Source: Pseudomonadota bacterium (GTDB lineage: Bacteria > Pseudomonadota > Alphaproteobacteria > Kiloniellales > J153). From it: DNA of 18,660 nt. Location of the stretch: the NCBI GenBank assembly GCA_022572105.1, contig JACZWN010000043.1, positions 1 through 18,660 of the forward strand. Direction: 5' to 3'. Positions within the stretch are counted from its first letter, which is position 1. Every line of letters begins with the position of its first letter. Both the position numbers and the translations under genes were made by a program. The notes below the pieces were generated by a model, which worked only from the letters and a program-made list of their open reading frames with translations, had not been told where the DNA came from and did not search any database. Of this stretch, positions 15,506 to 18,660 are shown piece after piece.

Positions 15506-17128
15506 ATGACCCACGGCATGGTCTGCGCGCCCCAGCCCGAGGCCGTCGAGGCCGGCGCGCTGGCGCTCAGGAACGGCGGCAACGCGGTCGACGCGGCGAT
15601 CGTCTGCGCGCTGGTGCAGACCGCCGTGGACCCGCAGATGTGCGGCATCGCCGGCTTCGGCAGCCTGCACCTGTACCTGCCGGGCCAAGGCGTGCACCGC
15701 TGCCTCGACTTCCACGGCCGGGCGCCGGCCAAGGCGAGGCCGGAGATGTGGGCCGACCTCATCGAATCGGAGGCGGAGGACGGCTTCGGCTTCAAGCTGA
15801 GCGGCCAGGTCAACGACCTCGGTTACCAGGCGATCACCACGCCGGGCAGCCTCAAGGCCTATCACGAGGCGCTGAGCCGCTACGGCACGCTCGACTGGAA
15901 GGACGCACTCGCGCCGGCCATCGGCTACGCCGAGGACGGCTTCATGATCCGGCCCCACGTCCACGAGTTCTGGACCCGCAAGGAGGCCTTCGGCCTGGTC
16001 GACCACATCGAGCGCCTGCGCTTCTCGGCCTCGGGGCGGCGGATCTATTTCGACGATAGCGGCGCCCTGCGCCAGCCCGGCACGATCCTCAAGAACCCCG
16101 ACATGGCGCGGACGCTCGGGCGCATCGCGGAGGACGGCATCGAGGTGTTCTACCGGGGCGAAATCGCACGGACCATCGCCGCCGACATGGAACGCGGCGG
16201 CGGCCTGCTGACCCTCGAAGACCTGGGCGGCACCGCGACCGAGGACAACGAACCGCTGTGGGGCGAATACCGCGGCCACCGCATCGCGACCAACCCGCCG
16301 CCCGGCGGCGGCATCATGGTGCTCGAGATGCTGCATATCCTCGAGCATTTCGACCTCGAGGCGCTCGGCCACAACTCGGCGGACTACATCCGCATCGTCT
16401 CGGAGGCGATGAAGCGCGCGACCCTGGACAAGGACCGCTTGGTCGGCGACCCGAAGTTCGTCGATGTGCCGGTGGAGCGCCTGCTAAGCCGGGAGTACGC
16501 GCGCGAGCAGGCCGAAGCCATCGAGCGCGGCGAGGTCGCCCACGTGCCGCGCTACGGCGCCAAGCCGGAGCCCGCCAAGCCGGAGTCCAGAAACACGACC
16601 CACGTCTCGGTGGTCGACGAGGACGGCAACGCGGTCTCCATGACCCATTCGCTGGGCATGCCCTCGGGCGTCATCACCGACGGCCTGGGCTTCATGTACA
16701 ATGGCTGCATGGCGGTGTTCGACCCGCGGCCCGGGCGCACCGGCTCGATCGCGCCGGGCAAGGCGCGCTTCACCTCGATGGCGCCGACCATCGTGTTTTC
16801 GGGCGAGACCCCGCGCCTGGTGCTGGGCGCGCCGGGCGGGACCTTCATCGCCATGGGCATCCTGCAGACCATCCTCAACGCCATCGATTTCGCCATGACG
16901 CCGGCCGAGGCGGTCGCCGCGCCGCGCTTCTGCGCGACCAGCGACGTGATCGACGTGACCAACCGCATCCCGCGCTTCGTCCAGGCCAAGATCGAGGCCC
17001 GGGGCTACCGGGTGCGGCGCAGCCACCGCAGCTACGACTTCGCCGGCGTGCACGCCATCGGCATCGAGAACGGCCGGTGGCAAGGCGGCGCCGACCCGGG
17101 CCGCGATGGCATGGCGCTCGAAGTGTAA
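15506..17128 (+). CDS. Gamma-glutamyltransferase-family Ntn hydrolase with non-canonical substrate site
   Basis: A 540-residue Ntn-hydrolase of the gamma-glutamyltransferase superfamily. The N-terminal part begins at the family's usual start, THGMVCAPQPEAVEAG, so no signal peptide precedes it, unlike periplasmic GGTs. Autoprocessing should occur before T364 in ESRNTTHVSVVDEDG, giving the nucleophilic threonine. The oxyanion region is FTSMAPTIV and the PGG loop is LGAPGGTF. By alignment with E. coli GGT, R114 is H70 (DFHGRAPAKA), N411 is G384, Q430 is about C401 and D433 about V404, so the residues that hold the gamma-glutamyl carboxylate and amine are gone. It probably cleaves another amide. 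Start ATG 15506 has GGAGG 8 nt upstream. It is divergent from the CocE operon across a repeat-bearing control region. Confidence 0.92.
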   Translation: MTHGMVCAPQPEAVEAGALALRNGGNAVDAAIVCALVQTAVDPQMCGIAGFGSLHLYLPGQGVHRCLDFHGRAPAKARPEMWADLIESEAEDGFGFKLSGQVNDLGYQAITTPGSLKAYHEALSRYGTLDWKDALAPAIGYAEDGFMIRPHVHEFWTRKEAFGLVDHIERLRFSASGRRIYFDDSGALRQPGTILKNPDMARTLGRIAEDGIEVFYRGEIARTIAADMERGGGLLTLEDLGGTATEDNEPLWGEYRGHRIATNPPPGGGIMVLEMLHILEHFDLEALGHNSADYIRIVSEAMKRATLDKDRLVGDPKFVDVPVERLLSREYAREQAEAIERGEVAHVPRYGAKPEPAKPESRNTTHVSVVDEDGNAVSMTHSLGMPSGVITDGLGFMYNGCMAVFDPRPGRTGSIAPGKARFTSMAPTIVFSGETPRLVLGAPGGTFIAMGILQTILNAIDFAMTPAEAVAAPRFCATSDVIDVTNRIPRFVQAKIEARGYRVRRSHRSYDFAGVHAIGIENGRWQGGADPGRDGMALEV

Positions 17129-17172
17129 GGCGCGTCGTGCGGTGAGGACCAGGCGAACGGACTATTGCCTCC

Positions 17173-18437
17173 TCAAAAATCATATCGTCCATCGACGACT
17201 TTGAGGATCGACGCGACCATTTTGTCCTCCTCGGCGGTCATGGCGTCAGCGGCTAAATCGACCTTAATCATACCCATGCTCTTGCCGCCTGGCGTGATCC
17301 CCAGGAACCTTGACGGGTCTGCCTCCGCGGCCTTGGGACATATGAACGCAGCATGCTCCGAGCCAGTCGCTTCCATGAACGATAGCAGCTCATATCGATC
17401 CTGCGCACTTACCTTGGGCTTGTATTTGACATCGAAGACGGCTTGTACTTGGCCCGACCCTTCGATCAGGATATCCGGCTTAACCTGATAGACCGCATCG
17501 CCGGAAGCGAAGAACGGACGTGGAAGCAGGTTGCCATCCTTCACGACAAATCCGTGATCGGGTGCGCTTTCCGAAATCACCGTTCGAACGTAACTCTCGA
17601 AGACGGCTGAAATATCGACGATCATGGAATCCAGGGACACATAACCCTCCCGTACCACGTCGGGGATCGCCCGTTGCAGTATGGCGTAGGCCGCCCGAGG
17701 GCCTCCGCGTAGTACCCCATATGCAGGGGGAGGAACCGCGCCATCCTCGGCACGTCTGCGGTCAAGCACCAGGCCGGGCCTTTAAGTTCTGATACTCCCC
17801 GCAACTCTTGCATGAGCGCTCTGGCGCGGAGCAATTTGTTCCGATGCGCTGGGAGGTCGCTCGTAGCCAGCCAAGCCACCACTTCGTGCAGCGCAGCCTT
17901 GATGATGCGGTTTTCGGAAATGTCATGGGAGAGCGTCGTAAAATCGAACACAACGGCATAGCGAATTCCGCGCCCGATGTAGCGGTTGATGGTCTCCGCC
18001 GCCAGGAACCGGCCCCGCCAGTTGGGAGGATTCTCGATATGGATGTAATGCTTCAAAAGTCCACGGCGCATGATTCGATCGACGGCGGCCAGGAAAGAAA
18101 CGTGGTGCAGTTCGATCGCCTGCGCACTCTGCTCGAACAGCGGTTTGTAGCCGCGGGCGAAGTTCTCGATTACGGTTGGCACGCTCCCGGCGCGGACGAT
18201 CATCTGACTCAGATTGGCGATGCTCGCGGCAGGCTTGATTCTGATAGCAAGATTCGGATTCAAGGGGATGAGGCCGACAAAGCGCGTTGACTTGAGCCTC
18301 AATCGGCCGTGTGCGACAGTGACCGTTAGATAGCCACGCTGCGAGATGCGGCTATCAAGGGCAAACTCCCCGCCGGAGATAAGCCGCTCGACGGCGATGT
18401 CGATTTCCTGGTGCTCAAGAACCTCGATCACTTCCAA
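17173..18437 (-). pseudogene. mcrC: McrC, 5-methylcytosine restriction subunit, interrupted by a -1 frameshift
   Basis: Together two minus-strand frames encode a complete McrC of about 421 residues. The first runs from 18437 to about 17697 (247 residues) and the second from there to 17173 (about 174). The N-terminal frame contains FVGLIPLNPNLAIRIKP and SENRIIKAALHEVV; the C-terminal frame contains the PD-(D/E)xK nuclease motif KPDILIEG...VFDVKYKP, which cuts DNA in the McrBC complex. Between them, at EAL followed by RAAYAIL, one base is missing near a GGG run (minus strand, about 17694-17697). The start is TTG at 18437, with GGAG 8 nt upstream inside the mcrB end, so the two genes are translationally coupled. 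A sequencing error would also explain the break. The region is less GC-rich than the genes to its left, consistent with acquisition. Confidence 0.85.
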
Positions 18438-18442
18438 AGGAC

Positions 18443-18658
18443 TTACTCCGAGGTTTCAACGCCCTCCAGGCGAAGGATCAACGCGTCATAGCTGCGGAGA
18501 AAGTCGTCTGTACGGTCAGGGTTGAGTTCTAGAATGGCCATCGCCGTTGGACGGATTCGGTATTTCCAAATCAGCTTTAGCTTGTCCAGATCGGTTACGT
18601 CTTTGAAGAATACATGACCCAGTCCGATGGGGAGAAGACGCTGAGCGGCTTCGAACCA
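18443..18658 (-). CDS. mcrB: McrB-like GTPase subunit, C-terminal end (cut by window edge)
   Basis: The minus strand is open from the window edge to a TAA at 18445-18443, encoding 71 residues: WFEAAQRLLPIGLGHVFFKD, LDKLKLIWKYRIRPTAMAILE and RTDDFLRSYDALILRLEG are the visible parts. Position five bases before mcrC and general character fit the C-terminal helical part of an McrB-type AAA GTPase that reads methylated cytosine and drives McrC cleavage. The Walker motifs and the DNA-binding domain lie outside the window, so this rests mainly on synteny. Confidence 0.7.
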   Translation of the reverse strand, partial: WFEAAQRLLPIGLGHVFFKDVTDLDKLKLIWKYRIRPTAMAILELNPDRTDDFLRSYDALILRLEGVETSE

Positions 18659-18660
18659 AG

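Noticed and set aside
17808..18290. Plus-strand open frame of 160 codons opposite mcrC
   Set aside because: McrC features are clear on the minus strand and the plus-strand frame has no domain or start signal.

Overview
The window looks like a piece of an alphaproteobacterial chromosome, probably Rhodospirillales or a relative. I infer this from the high GC, strongest between about 6.2 and 17.1 kb, from an Irr/PerR-type Fur regulator without CxxC zinc motifs, and from the alphaproteobacterial style of the rubrerythrin, SH3, glycerate dehydrogenase and McrBC genes. No species-level assignment is possible from sequence alone.

Layout. (1) 1-3240 is an accessory, lower-GC segment. It holds an IS110-family transposase remnant, an orphan minus-strand terminator, a Tat-exported CapA-family protein and a DCC-family thiol protein. 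Copies of one dispersed repeat (GTTTT..ACAGCCT..AGCGGAC) lie on both sides of these two genes, and a cluster of short inverted repeats follows. (2) 3270-6654 is a peroxide-stress block: a Fur-family regulator behind two palindromic operator candidates, then katG, then a single-domain rubrerythrin. (3) 6655-7186 is a terminator followed by a chimeric, frameshifted gene remnant, apparently a deletion scar of the Fe-S protein and DUF3501 genes that often accompany rubrerythrin. (4) 7183-8266 is a metal-homeostasis operon: an ArsR/SmtB sensor with an intact alpha-5 metal site and a short CDF-type transporter. A non-coding inverted-repeat element follows, lying between convergent genes. (5) 8519-17128 is a metabolic block: a secreted SH3 protein divergent from a D-2-hydroxyacid dehydrogenase, a 139-bp inverted-repeat element, an M81 (MlrC-like) metallopeptidase, and a tight minus-strand operon (CocE/NonD hydrolase, flavodoxin, EamA transporter) divergent from a gamma-glutamyltransferase-family Ntn hydrolase. 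(6) 17173 to the end is a lower-GC McrBC restriction locus on the minus strand. mcrC is broken by a -1 frameshift and mcrB runs off the window.

How the parts work together. The regulator, KatG and rubrerythrin form a coherent peroxide-defence unit. The rubrerythrin, however, lacks two residues at positions of the classical diiron ligands (both on the same iron), and its usual partner genes are reduced to a fused remnant, so this branch looks remodelled or decaying. The M81, CocE, GGT-family and EamA genes suggest breakdown and transport of an amide- or ester-linked compound. The GGT-family enzyme keeps its autoprocessing threonine but has lost the residues that recognise the gamma-glutamyl group, so its substrate is probably not glutathione-like. 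I found no CRISPR array, rRNA or complete tRNA.
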